A DNA stretch of 5,240 nucleotides from Comamonadaceae bacterium (GTDB lineage Bacteria; Pseudomonadota; Gammaproteobacteria; Burkholderiales; Burkholderiaceae_C). The translations under genes were made by a program, and so were the position numbers. Positions 1 through 5,240 of this stretch are shown here, in pieces. The notes below the pieces were generated by a model, which saw only the letters and a program-made list of their open reading frames with translations, was not told where the DNA came from and searched no databases. Positions within the stretch are counted from its first letter, which is position 1. Every line of letters begins with the position of its first letter. The DNA is taken from NCBI GenBank assembly GCA_947478935.1, contig CANJXV010000198.1:1-5240 (forward strand), in the 5' to 3' direction.

Positions 1-192
1 CATGGACCAGTTAAATACAAAGCGCGTGGCGCTCACTAGATGGCGGTGCGAGCGTTCGTACACCGTGCCATCGTCCAGAAAATAATGAAAAAAACCGCCT
101 TGCGGATCCAGAGCATTCGGCTCGTAAAAGGCCAAGGTTTTGTCAATGTGCCCGCTCAAAAAACTACGGCTGTCAAATTCGGGTGCGTTCAA
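1..192 (-). CDS. AGE family sugar epimerase/isomerase, N-terminal 64 codons (runs off left edge)
   Basis: This is the start of an N-acylglucosamine 2-epimerase (AGE) family protein, a cytoplasmic (alpha/alpha)6-barrel family that includes GlcNAc 2-epimerases, mannose isomerases and cellobiose epimerases. Visible landmarks are FLSGHIDKTLAFYEP at residues 11-25, DPQGGFFHYFLDDGTVY at 29-45 and RHLVSATRFVFNWSM at 50-64; the GGF-H, DDG-VY and RHLVS-TRFVFN pattern is what I recall for bacterial members. The start is TTG: an in-frame TAG (the stop of the upstream gene) lies 15 nt before it, no ATG or GTG falls between, and AAGGAG sits 7 nt upstream. It follows the mutarotase-like gene in the same strand and frame and is probably cotranscribed with it. 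The remaining roughly 330 residues expected for the family lie outside the window, so the catalytic histidines cannot be checked and the substrate is unknown. Family assignment is fairly sure; the specific activity is open. Confidence 0.85.
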   Translation of the reverse strand, partial: MNAPEFDSRSFLSGHIDKTLAFYEPNALDPQGGFFHYFLDDGTVYERSHRHLVSATRFVFNWSM

Positions 193-199
193 GGCACGA

Positions 200-205
200 C
201 TCCTT
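200..205 (-). promoter_or_regulatory. Shine-Dalgarno AAGGAG for the AGE-family gene
   Basis: AAGGAG on the minus strand lies 7 nt before the TTG codon at 192-190. It is the clearest ribosome binding site in the window. It decides the start of the AGE-family gene, because the reading frame is closed by TAG immediately upstream (210-208). The motif overlaps no coding sequence and sits in the 15-nt gap after the mutarotase-like gene. Confidence 0.8.
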
Positions 206-207
206 GT

Positions 208-1206
208 CTAAGACGTGAAAGAAAAATCCAGGGCCAGCGTGTGGCGGTAATCGCGCTGCGGGCCGTACCACACATCGCTGCCCCAGGCCGGGCCATTGGG
301 CATGTCCTCGGTTTCCAAACACAGGCCCACGCCGGGGCCATGGGCCACGCCCAACGCGGGGCTGCTAGGGCGCAAATTCCCGCTGGCATAGAGGTGCAGA
401 AAAGGCCGGTCCGTGCTGACCTGCATGGCTATCCCGCCGGCTTGCACACGCGCCACAGGGCGCAATGCGCCAGCCCCAATGCGCAAAACCATTGCAACAT
501 CCAGGTGCGGCGCACAGACGGGGGACACCTGTACAGCCTGGCGGAAATCAAAGCAGGTGCCTTGCACCGACACCGCTGGCAAAGGCAGTTCTTGCGCGTC
601 CACGGGGTGGTAGCTGTCCGCGTCTACTTGCAGGGTATGGTCGTGAATGGTGGCTGTGCCGTCCAGGTTCCAGTAACTGTGTTGCACAATATTTATAGGG
701 GAATCGGCATCGACGCGGGCATCGGCCTGCCACAACAAGCGATCGCCCTCCAAACGGTAGAGCACGCGCCCCTGGCAGCGCCCTGGAAAGCCCATGTCGC
801 CATCGGCAGAGTCCAGCGTCAACACGACGCCGCCGGCATCTTGCTGCGCGATCCGCCAATCGCGCTGTCCCCACCCGGCACTACCACCGTGGATGCAATG
901 GCCCAGGGGATGGTTGGCATCCAGAACGTAGCGCTTATCACCTCGCTCCAGAACGGCGCCGCCAATACGGTTGCCATAGCGGCCGCATACCGCACCGATG
1001 GACATGGTGTCGTGCCGATAGGCATCGGGCTCGTTAAAGCCTAAAGACAAAGGCCGCACACCTTCGGGTGCATGCAGCCAAAACAATTGCATGAGGCGCG
1101 CACCATAAGGGATGACCCAGGCTACAAAATTTTCCGAGCGTAAGACCAGAACGCCTGGAGGCGCTGGCATTAGCTCGGGGTAGGAAGTGCCCTGCACAAA
1201 TGGCAT
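208..1206 (-). CDS. Aldose 1-epimerase (galactose mutarotase-like)
   Basis: This 332-residue protein, close to the usual GalM length of about 340-350, is expected to interconvert alpha and beta anomers of an aldose in the cytoplasm. Family landmarks appear in order: GRYGNRIGG at 75-83, HGG at 106-108 followed by GW, the SPINIVQHSYWNLDG block at 169-183, and CLETEDMP at 296-303. By comparison with GalM, His106 and His176 would be the catalytic-site histidines and Glu298 the catalytic base. Two motifs depart from what I know of GalM: the usual Asp-His-x-Phe reads D236-V-A-M, and the QxY of the C-terminal sheet reads H271-L-Y. The substrate may therefore not be galactose or glucose. There is no signal peptide. 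The start ATG follows the acetyltransferase stop by 4 nt with no good Shine-Dalgarno, which suggests coupled translation; Met13 is an alternative start. The AGE-family gene follows directly, so a joint role in hexose isomer handling is likely but inferred. Confidence 0.88.
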   Translation of the reverse strand: MPFVQGTSYPELMPAPPGVLVLRSENFVAWVIPYGARLMQLFWLHAPEGVRPLSLGFNEPDAYRHDTMSIGAVCGRYGNRIGGAVLERGDKRYVLDANHPLGHCIHGGSAGWGQRDWRIAQQDAGGVVLTLDSADGDMGFPGRCQGRVLYRLEGDRLLWQADARVDADSPINIVQHSYWNLDGTATIHDHTLQVDADSYHPVDAQELPLPAVSVQGTCFDFRQAVQVSPVCAPHLDVAMVLRIGAGALRPVARVQAGGIAMQVSTDRPFLHLYASGNLRPSSPALGVAHGPGVGLCLETEDMPNGPAWGSDVWYGPQRDYRHTLALDFSFTS

Positions 1207-1210
1207 TGGG

Positions 1211-1738
1211 CTAAATCAGCGTGCGCTGCAAACGCAACTCGGCGATGGTATGACCGACCACTTGCACTTCGCGCTCAGCGCCCAATTCCCGCTTGAAACC
1301 GGCCAATTCAAAAAAGCGCAAAGCCGTTTTATTGCGCGTTTGTAGCCAAAGGGTAACATCAATGCAACCTTCGTCATGCAAGCCTTGACGGGCTGCATGC
1401 CACAAGGACAGACCGACGCCCAGGCCTTGAAAATCCGGGTGCACGTAGATGTCGGTAATCTCGCCGGTGGTTTGGCGGCTGCCGTCGTCCCGGCTGCGGT
1501 CAAAGCCGACAAAGCCGACGATGCGCTCGCCGTGCATGGCCGCCATTACCTGGGGCTCGGCAAACTCGATCGCCTCGCGCCAATAGGCCTGGCGCTTGTC
1601 CGGTCCCAAGGGTGGCAGCTGGTCGGTGCCCAATAAAGACTGGTAGGTTTCAAGCGCTACCTGCGCATACAAATCACTAATCGCTTTGGCATCACGCACG
1701 ACGGTGGCGCGTACCGGAAAAACAGAGGAGCTTGACAT
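1211..1738 (-). CDS. GNAT family N-acetyltransferase
   Basis: A 175-residue protein with the single-domain GNAT fold, expected to transfer acetyl from acetyl-CoA to an amine. Motif A is clear at residues 92-113: the GEITDIYVHPDFQ strand leads into the pyrophosphate-binding loop QGLGVG (104-109) and its helix. Motif B follows at 131-148 (WLQTRNKTALRFFELAGF), with the N-x-x-A-x-x-F/Y-x-x-x-GF pattern typical of the family. The N-terminal VRATVVRDAKAISDLY (9-24) is the usual first strand and helix. I chose the ATG at 1738 because this places the domain near the N terminus. In-frame GTG codons at 1753 and 1813 are alternatives, and none of the three has a convincing Shine-Dalgarno. It is the first gene of the minus-strand group, 4 nt from the mutarotase-like gene. 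The acceptor substrate cannot be inferred, and a link to the two sugar enzymes is only positional. Confidence 0.85.
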   Translation of the reverse strand: MSSSSVFPVRATVVRDAKAISDLYAQVALETYQSLLGTDQLPPLGPDKRQAYWREAIEFAEPQVMAAMHGERIVGFVGFDRSRDDGSRQTTGEITDIYVHPDFQGLGVGLSLWHAARQGLHDEGCIDVTLWLQTRNKTALRFFELAGFKRELGAEREVQVVGHTIAELRLQRTLI

Positions 1739-1866
1739 GGGAACTGCAATCACAAAAAAACGAGATAAAAGGCCTTTCGATTGTCGCAGGATTGAAAAGG
1801 GCTTCGGGCGCACTGCCCGCCGCAGGCGTTAAGCTTTGCCCCATGCGCTGGGATATAACAAAAACT
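1739..1866. promoter_or_regulatory. Divergent intergenic region between acetyltransferase and cytochrome operons
   Basis: Both operons must be transcribed away from this 128-bp stretch unless their promoters lie inside the opposite genes. It is locally AT-rich on the left (an A7 run at 1754-1760) and GC-rich in the middle. It contains a perfect 10-bp palindrome AAAGGCCTTT at 1768-1777 and a short inverted repeat CGGGC/GCCCG at 1805-1819 with a 5-nt loop. TATAAC at 1854-1859 resembles a -10 box for the plus strand, but no -35 box lies at the right distance and it would put the transcript start almost on the ATG. I cannot assign a definite promoter or operator on either strand. Confidence 0.35.
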
Positions 1867-2577
1867 ATGCCGAACCCACTATGGCGCCTGGCGCTGTGTT
1901 GCTGGCTGCTAGGCGCTGCCCTTATGGCAGGGGCCGCTCCCTTTGAAGACACCATGGCCCAGCGCACATTGGCCTGCACTGGCTGCCACGGCCCGCAGGG
2001 CCGCTCTGGCCCCGACGGCTACTACCCGCGCCTGGCCGGCAAGCCAGCTGGCTATCTGTACAACCAGTTGGTGAACTTGCAGCAGGGGCGGCGCAACTAC
2101 CCGCTGATGCAAAACCTGCTCGCGCCTTTGGACGATGCGTATCTGCGCATACTGGCCGATTACTTTGCGTCGCTTGAAATCCCCTACCCGCTGCCCGCGC
2201 CACAACCCACCGACAAGGCCTTGTTGGCGCGCGGGCAGCAACTCGTGCGCCAGGGCGACCCGGCCTTACAGATACCGGCCTGCGTGCAATGCCACGGCAG
2301 TACCGTGACCGGCGTGCAGCCCTCGGTGCCCGGGTTGTTAGGCCTGCCGCGCGACTACCTCAACGCCCAGTTAGGTGGCTGGCAAAACGGGCAGCGCCAA
2401 GCCCAAGCGCCCGACTGCATGGCCGACATCGCCAAGCGCCTTAGTGATACCGATGTGCATGCACTTAGCACTTGGCTGTCCAGCCAAAGCGTGCCAGTGG
2501 TGTCACGCGCCGCCGCGCAAAAACCTCCGTTGGCACCCGGTGCTAAAGAGATACGTTGCGGGAGCGCGCCGTGGTGA
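1867..2577 (+). CDS. Diheme c-type cytochrome (cytochrome c4-like), periplasmic
   Basis: This 236-residue protein is an electron carrier with two cytochrome c domains. A Sec signal peptide is visible: Arg7, then a hydrophobic core at residues 8-20 and an Ala-Gly-Ala cleavage site after residue 23. Heme sites are C37-T-G-C40-H41 and C139-V-Q-C142-H143. Met81 (in NYPLM) and Met185 (in DCMADIAKRLS) are the likely sixth ligands; the second matches the Met-x-x-Ile-Ala-x-x-Leu pattern of cytochrome c4. Segments such as ACTGCHGPQGRSGPDGYYPR and LAGKPAGYLYNQL look like a cytochrome family I associate with Burkholderiales. The start is uncertain: ATG 1867 gives a compact signal peptide, ATG 1843 adds eight residues, and neither has a good Shine-Dalgarno. 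The stop overlaps the start of the triheme cytochrome by 4 nt, so the two are probably made together and pass electrons to each other. A free cysteine, C231, lies near the C terminus. Heme attachment and location are well supported; the redox partner is not. Confidence 0.9.
   Translation: MPNPLWRLALCCWLLGAALMAGAAPFEDTMAQRTLACTGCHGPQGRSGPDGYYPRLAGKPAGYLYNQLVNLQQGRRNYPLMQNLLAPLDDAYLRILADYFASLEIPYPLPAPQPTDKALLARGQQLVRQGDPALQIPACVQCHGSTVTGVQPSVPGLLGLPRDYLNAQLGGWQNGQRQAQAPDCMADIAKRLSDTDVHALSTWLSSQSVPVVSRAAAQKPPLAPGAKEIRCGSAPW
2560..2564 (+). promoter_or_regulatory. Shine-Dalgarno GGGAG for the triheme cytochrome
   Basis: GGGAG lies inside the end of the diheme cytochrome gene, 6 nt before GTG 2571 and 9 nt before GTG 2574. 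It supports initiation at one of these GTG codons rather than at the in-frame TTG 2556, which lies upstream of the motif. Confidence 0.6.
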
Positions 2578-3986
2578 AGCGCAGCACCTTGCGCGCCTTG
2601 GCGCTGACGCTGTGCACCTTGCTGGCAGCCGCCCTGCTGTGGGCATTGTGGGGCTTTGATGCCTATTACCGGCCAGCCAGCGTCAACCCCTTGGCGCACA
2701 CCAGCGCGCCCGAAAACACTTCCGCAATCGAAGGCAGTGCAAGCAGGACGAGCAACGATGCGCGAGCACCCTCTAAAGCGCAGGTCGAGCGCGGTCAGTA
2801 CCTTGCGCGGGTGGGCAATTGCGTGTTTTGCCATACCGCGCCCGCAGGTGCCGTGCTGGCCGGTGGGCGCGCGATACAAACGCCTTTTGGCACGGTACAC
2901 ACTAGCAACCTAACGCGCGACCCAGAGCATGGTTTAGGCCGCTGGACGCAAGACGATTTTTGGCAAGCACTGCACTTGGGTCTGGGGCCGCAAGGGCAGC
3001 GCCTCTCGCCCGCGTTTCCCTACACCAGCTACAGCCGCTTGACGCGCGCAGACGCTGAAGCGCTATGGGCTTTTTTGCAATCGGTGCCCGCCGTGCCCCG
3101 ACCCAAAACCGATGCGAATATGGTGTGGCCCTTTGGCACCCAAACCGCGCTGGGCTTGTGGCGCGCGATGTACTTTCGACCCTTCCAAAATCCGCACGAG
3201 GATGCAGCGCCCGCAGGCGCAGACCCGGTGGTCTGGACACGTGGGCGATATTTGGTCGAAGGCCTGGGCCATTGCCAGGAATGCCACAGCCCGCGCGACG
3301 CACTGGGCGGATTGCGCGATGCCACACGCGGCAGCGGCGGCGTCTTGCCCGGCCTGCCTTGGTATGCGCCTTCTTTGAGCGATGCAGCGCAAGCCGGAGC
3401 AACCGATGCGCAAGCGCTGCAAAACTTTTTACAAACCGGCCTCGGCGCTGGCCGCTTTGCCGCCGGGTCCATGGCCGAATTGGTTTTGCATGGCACGCAA
3501 TATTTGAACGACCAGGATGCGCAGGCGATGGCGGTGTATTTGCAATCGCTGGTTCAGAACCCTGCAGGTATTGCCATGCTGCACTCCGGTGCCAATGCGA
3601 ACACAGGTCAGATTGCTAGTTCAATTTCAAGTTCAAACGCGAACCCCTCTCAAGCCAAAGGGGCAGACATTTATAAAAATAACTGCGCCGACTGCCATGG
3701 CGACCAAGGCCAAGGCCGTGCTGGCGTCTATCCCGCCATGGCAGGCAACCGCGCACTGCTGATGGATAAGCCCAACAACGCGGTGCTCAGCGTGCTCTAC
3801 GGCGGCTTTGCGCCTTCCACGCAAGGCCATACCCGGCCTTTTGGCATGCCGCCTTTTATGCTGGAACTAAGCAACGCGCAAATCGCCCAAGTGCTGAGCT
3901 ACACGCGCAGCGCCTGGGGCAACCAGGCCGCGCCCATCAGCGAACTGCAAGTGCAAGCCGTGCGCGACCCGCAGCAGCGCCGATGA
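2574..3986 (+). CDS. Triheme c-type cytochrome, alcohol/gluconate dehydrogenase cytochrome-subunit type
   Basis: This 470-residue protein has three tandem cytochrome c domains, as in the membrane-bound cytochrome subunit of alcohol, gluconate and related periplasmic dehydrogenases that feed quinone or oxidase. Heme sites are C83-V-F-C86-H87, C234-Q-E-C237-H238 and C371-A-D-C374-H375. Family landmarks are TPFGTVHTSNLTRDPEHGLGRW (start 103), GSMAELVLHGTQYL (298-311) and MPPFMLELS with YTRSAWGN (425-450). Met300 and Met425 are likely axial ligands of hemes 2 and 3; domain 1 has no Met between its heme site and residue 183. Residues 5-27 form one hydrophobic segment after a Lys-Arg start, with no clear cleavage site, so it is probably an N-terminal anchor to the inner membrane facing the periplasm. 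Ala/Ser/Asn/Thr-rich linkers lie at about 38-70 and 337-362. The start is GTG 2574 (GTGA overlap with the upstream stop); GTG 2571 is equally possible. No dehydrogenase catalytic subunit is adjacent, so the electron donor is unknown. It overlaps rluA downstream by 4 nt. Confidence 0.9.
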   Translation: MKRSTLRALALTLCTLLAAALLWALWGFDAYYRPASVNPLAHTSAPENTSAIEGSASRTSNDARAPSKAQVERGQYLARVGNCVFCHTAPAGAVLAGGRAIQTPFGTVHTSNLTRDPEHGLGRWTQDDFWQALHLGLGPQGQRLSPAFPYTSYSRLTRADAEALWAFLQSVPAVPRPKTDANMVWPFGTQTALGLWRAMYFRPFQNPHEDAAPAGADPVVWTRGRYLVEGLGHCQECHSPRDALGGLRDATRGSGGVLPGLPWYAPSLSDAAQAGATDAQALQNFLQTGLGAGRFAAGSMAELVLHGTQYLNDQDAQAMAVYLQSLVQNPAGIAMLHSGANANTGQIASSISSSNANPSQAKGADIYKNNCADCHGDQGQGRAGVYPAMAGNRALLMDKPNNAVLSVLYGGFAPSTQGHTRPFGMPPFMLELSNAQIAQVLSYTRSAWGNQAAPISELQVQAVRDPQQRR

Positions 3987-4642
3987 ACGCGCACAGCAGC
4001 CCAGCGTTTGCAGACATCACGCTGCTGTACCAAGACGATGCGCTGTTGGTGCTGAACAAACCGGCGGGGCTTTTGTCGGTGCCGGGGCGCGGGGCGGACA
4101 AGCAAGACTGTTTAAGTGCCCGCGTGCAAGCGCACTTTGCGGACGCACTGGTGGTGCACCGCTTGGACATGGCGACCTCGGGCCTCTTGCTGATGGCGCG
4201 CGGCGCCGATGCCCAGCGCGCTATCAACCATGCATTTGTCCAAGGCCGCGTAGACAAGCGCTATGTAGCGCAAGTGGCAGGCCTCTTGGACCCAGACGGA
4301 ATCTGGCGAACCATCGACTTGCCGATCGCCGTCGATTGGCCCCGCCGCCCTTTGCGCATTATTCAAGCCGATGGCAAAGCCAGCCAAACCCGCTGGCGTT
4401 GCGTAGCGCACGATGCGCAAAACCAGAGCAGCCGAGTAGAACTTGAACCTCTGACCGGACGCAGCCACCAGTTGCGCGTGCACATGCAAGCGATGGGGCA
4501 TCCCATACTTGGCGATGCTCTGTACGCTCCAGCGCAGGTGCTGGCCATGGCACCGCGCCTGCTCTTGCACGCCTGCGCGCTATCGCTGGTACATCCGCAG
4601 AATGGCACGCCCATGCACTGGGAATGCCCGGCGGAGTTTTAA
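3983..4642 (+). CDS. rluA: Pseudouridine synthase RluA (23S rRNA U746 / tRNA U32)
   Basis: A 219-residue cytoplasmic enzyme, the same length as I recall for E. coli RluA, which isomerises uridine to pseudouridine at 23S rRNA position 746 and at position 32 of certain tRNAs. The match to RluA itself, not only the RluA/RluC/RluD superfamily, rests on LYQDD (15-19), NKPAGLLSVPGR (25-36), VHRLDMATSGLL (58-69), DLPIAVDWPRRP (112-123), GRSHQLRVHM (159-168), GHPILGD (172-178) and AMAPRLLLHA (188-197). Asp62 in HRLD is the catalytic aspartate. There is no N-terminal S4 domain, as expected for RluA. The ATG overlaps the stop of the triheme cytochrome in ATGA, and no strong Shine-Dalgarno precedes it, so translation is probably coupled to that gene. 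A housekeeping RNA modification enzyme at the end of a cytochrome operon is an odd pairing; it may only share the transcript. An internal promoter was not found. Confidence 0.93.
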   Translation: MNAHSSPAFADITLLYQDDALLVLNKPAGLLSVPGRGADKQDCLSARVQAHFADALVVHRLDMATSGLLLMARGADAQRAINHAFVQGRVDKRYVAQVAGLLDPDGIWRTIDLPIAVDWPRRPLRIIQADGKASQTRWRCVAHDAQNQSSRVELEPLTGRSHQLRVHMQAMGHPILGDALYAPAQVLAMAPRLLLHACALSLVHPQNGTPMHWECPAEF

Positions 4643-4798
4643 GATCTTCAACCTTGACCGGCTTTGAGCGAAGAGGCCGTCCCCGCGCTTTTGAGCGCAT
4701 ACCTAGTAAGCATTGGACAAGCCTTGCAAATTACACGGGCAGTGCGGCTTTAGCACGGGTTGCGAGACTATTTCACCTCGTCCGAAATAGACGGCACC
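4643..4798. other. Convergent intergenic gap without a recognisable gene
   Basis: This 156-bp gap lies between the stops of rluA (plus) and the EamA transporter (minus). I find no intrinsic terminator with a U-tract on either strand. Small structures present are the 8-bp palindrome AAGATCTT at 4641-4648, a 5-bp stem GCGCT/AGCGC with a 4-nt loop at 4685-4698, and the longer inverted repeat listed separately. A 29-codon open frame with a TTG start (4664-4753) has no visible ribosome binding site, and I do not call it a gene. Confidence 0.5.
4768..4790. repeat. Inverted repeat CTATTTC/GAAATAG between convergent genes
   Basis: Perfect 7-bp arms at 4768-4774 and 4784-4790 surround a 9-nt loop. 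The repeat begins 8 nt beyond the transporter stop on the minus strand. The stem is AT-rich and no T-run follows on either strand, so it is a poor fit to an intrinsic terminator. It could be a weak bidirectional 3'-end structure or chance. Confidence 0.3.
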
Positions 4799-5240
4799 TC
4801 ACTCATTGGGCTGGAGCTGCTCATGATCAGTTGGCAGGCGAGCCAGGTTCAGCAGGTTGCCCGTCAGAATCAGACCAATGCCTAACAAAGTAAATAAATC
4901 CAATCTTTCCGAGTAAGCCAACCAGCCAACCAGCGCGGTCAAAGGCACACGCAGGAAGTCCATCGGTACGACAACGGTGGCATCTGCAAGCTGCATCGCT
5001 CTGGCGAAGCAGTAATGCGAGTAGGTTCCGCAAAACGCCACCACAAGGACCCAAGCCCAGGTGTGGACAGAAGGCCATTGCCAAACCATAAGCGCCGGCA
5101 CCAGCCCGATCGCGCTTTGTACCACCAGCATCCAGAAACTTATCGCCACTGCTGCATCCGTACGGGTACGGGACTTCACCAGCACGATTGAGATGGCGAA
5201 CCCGAAGGCTGAGGCAAGCGCAATCATCTGCCCGCTGTCC
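4799..5240 (-). CDS. EamA/DMT family transporter, C-terminal part (5' end outside window)
   Basis: The last 146 residues of an inner-membrane permease of the drug/metabolite transporter superfamily, whose members usually have two EamA domains and ten membrane helices in about 280-300 residues. The frame stays open to the window edge, so the internal Met near 5227 is not the start. Five hydrophobic segments are visible in the part present, at about residues 5-22, 30-52, 59-79, 87-109 and 113-131, which fits the second EamA domain. The stretch ATVVVPMDFLRVPLTALVGWLAYSE (start 87) followed by a Gly-Ile-Gly-Leu-Ile-Leu-Thr-Gly helix is the EamA signature region, with Pro, GW and Glu in the usual places. 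The hydrophilic tail after residue 132 is short. It points toward rluA from the other strand and is unrelated to that operon. The substrate cannot be predicted; relatives export amino acids or other metabolites. Confidence 0.88.
   Translation of the reverse strand, partial: DSGQMIALASAFGFAISIVLVKSRTRTDAAVAISFWMLVVQSAIGLVPALMVWQWPSVHTWAWVLVVAFCGTYSHYCFARAMQLADATVVVPMDFLRVPLTALVGWLAYSERLDLFTLLGIGLILTGNLLNLARLPTDHEQLQPNE

Noticed and set aside
40..1044. A 334-codon open frame on the plus strand, antisense to the mutarotase-like gene
   Set aside because: The minus-strand frame has a full set of aldose 1-epimerase motifs. The antisense translation resembles no family, is rich in Ala, Gly, Arg and His as expected for reversed GC-rich codons, and also runs into the AGE-family gene. 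It is a shadow.
1739..1813. Extended acetyltransferase start at GTG 1813
   Set aside because: The extra 25 residues are not part of the GNAT domain, no Shine-Dalgarno supports the GTG, and the extension would use up the divergent control region.
1854..1859. TATAAC as a -10 box for the cytochrome operon
   Set aside because: It matches five of six bases, but there is no -35 hexamer at 16-18 bp and it would imply an almost leaderless transcript. It is not strong enough to annotate.
1732..1866. Longer N terminus for the diheme cytochrome, starting at ATG 1732
   Set aside because: It would overlap the acetyltransferase start and put about 45 polar or mixed residues before a normal signal peptide. 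Starts at 1867 or 1843 are more plausible.
2355..2900. A 181-codon minus-strand open frame across the cytochrome junction
   Set aside because: It lies opposite two genes with clear heme motifs and its translation has no recognisable domain; GC-rich DNA gives such long antisense frames by chance.
2574..3986. A previously undescribed defence or mobile system in this window
   Set aside because: Every substantial frame belongs to a familiar metabolic, respiratory, RNA-modification or transporter family; there are no integrases, transposases, nucleases, toxin pairs or direct-repeat boundaries.
4685..4698. GCGCT/AGCGC stem as an rluA terminator
   Set aside because: Only 5 bp with no following T-run, so it does not meet the pattern of an intrinsic terminator.
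4664..4753. A 29-codon plus-strand open frame after rluA with a protein-like composition
   Set aside because: TTG start, no ribosome binding site, no family resemblance; its length is expected by chance. A gene remnant cannot be excluded.

Overview
The window reads as chromosomal DNA of a GC-rich betaproteobacterium, most likely Burkholderiales and perhaps Comamonadaceae. This is an inference from the gene families, the coding style and the resemblance of the cytochrome pair to proteins I associate with that order; there is no rRNA or other marker to confirm it. Coding density is high. I see no tRNA, rRNA, insertion sequence, CRISPR array or phage gene.

Layout. Positions 1-1738 hold three minus-strand genes that look like one operon, read right to left: a GNAT-family N-acetyltransferase, a galactose-mutarotase-like aldose 1-epimerase, and the first 64 codons of an N-acylglucosamine 2-epimerase (AGE) family sugar epimerase/isomerase that runs off the left edge. 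Gaps are 4 and 15 nt. The AGE gene starts at TTG with a good Shine-Dalgarno and lies in the same frame as the mutarotase, separated by its TAG. The two sugar enzymes suggest anomer plus epimer/isomer interconversion of a hexose; the substrate cannot be read from the sequence.

A divergent intergenic region of about 130 bp (1739-1866) separates this operon from a plus-strand operon at 1867-4642: a periplasmic diheme c4-like cytochrome, a probably membrane-anchored triheme cytochrome of the alcohol/gluconate dehydrogenase cytochrome-subunit type, and rluA (23S rRNA/tRNA pseudouridine synthase). Both junctions are 4-nt stop/start overlaps (GTGA and ATGA), which suggests translational coupling. 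The cytochromes together carry five CxxCH heme sites, but no dehydrogenase subunit is encoded beside them, so the electron donor is unknown.

A 156-bp convergent gap without a clear terminator follows. The right edge holds the C-terminal half of a minus-strand EamA/DMT-family transporter (4799-5240, 5' end outside the window).

Nothing here clearly forms an undescribed system. The points most worth a second look are the dehydrogenase-less five-heme cytochrome pair, the lack of any methionine in the first heme domain of the triheme protein, the coupling of rluA to the cytochromes, and the mutarotase-AGE pairing.
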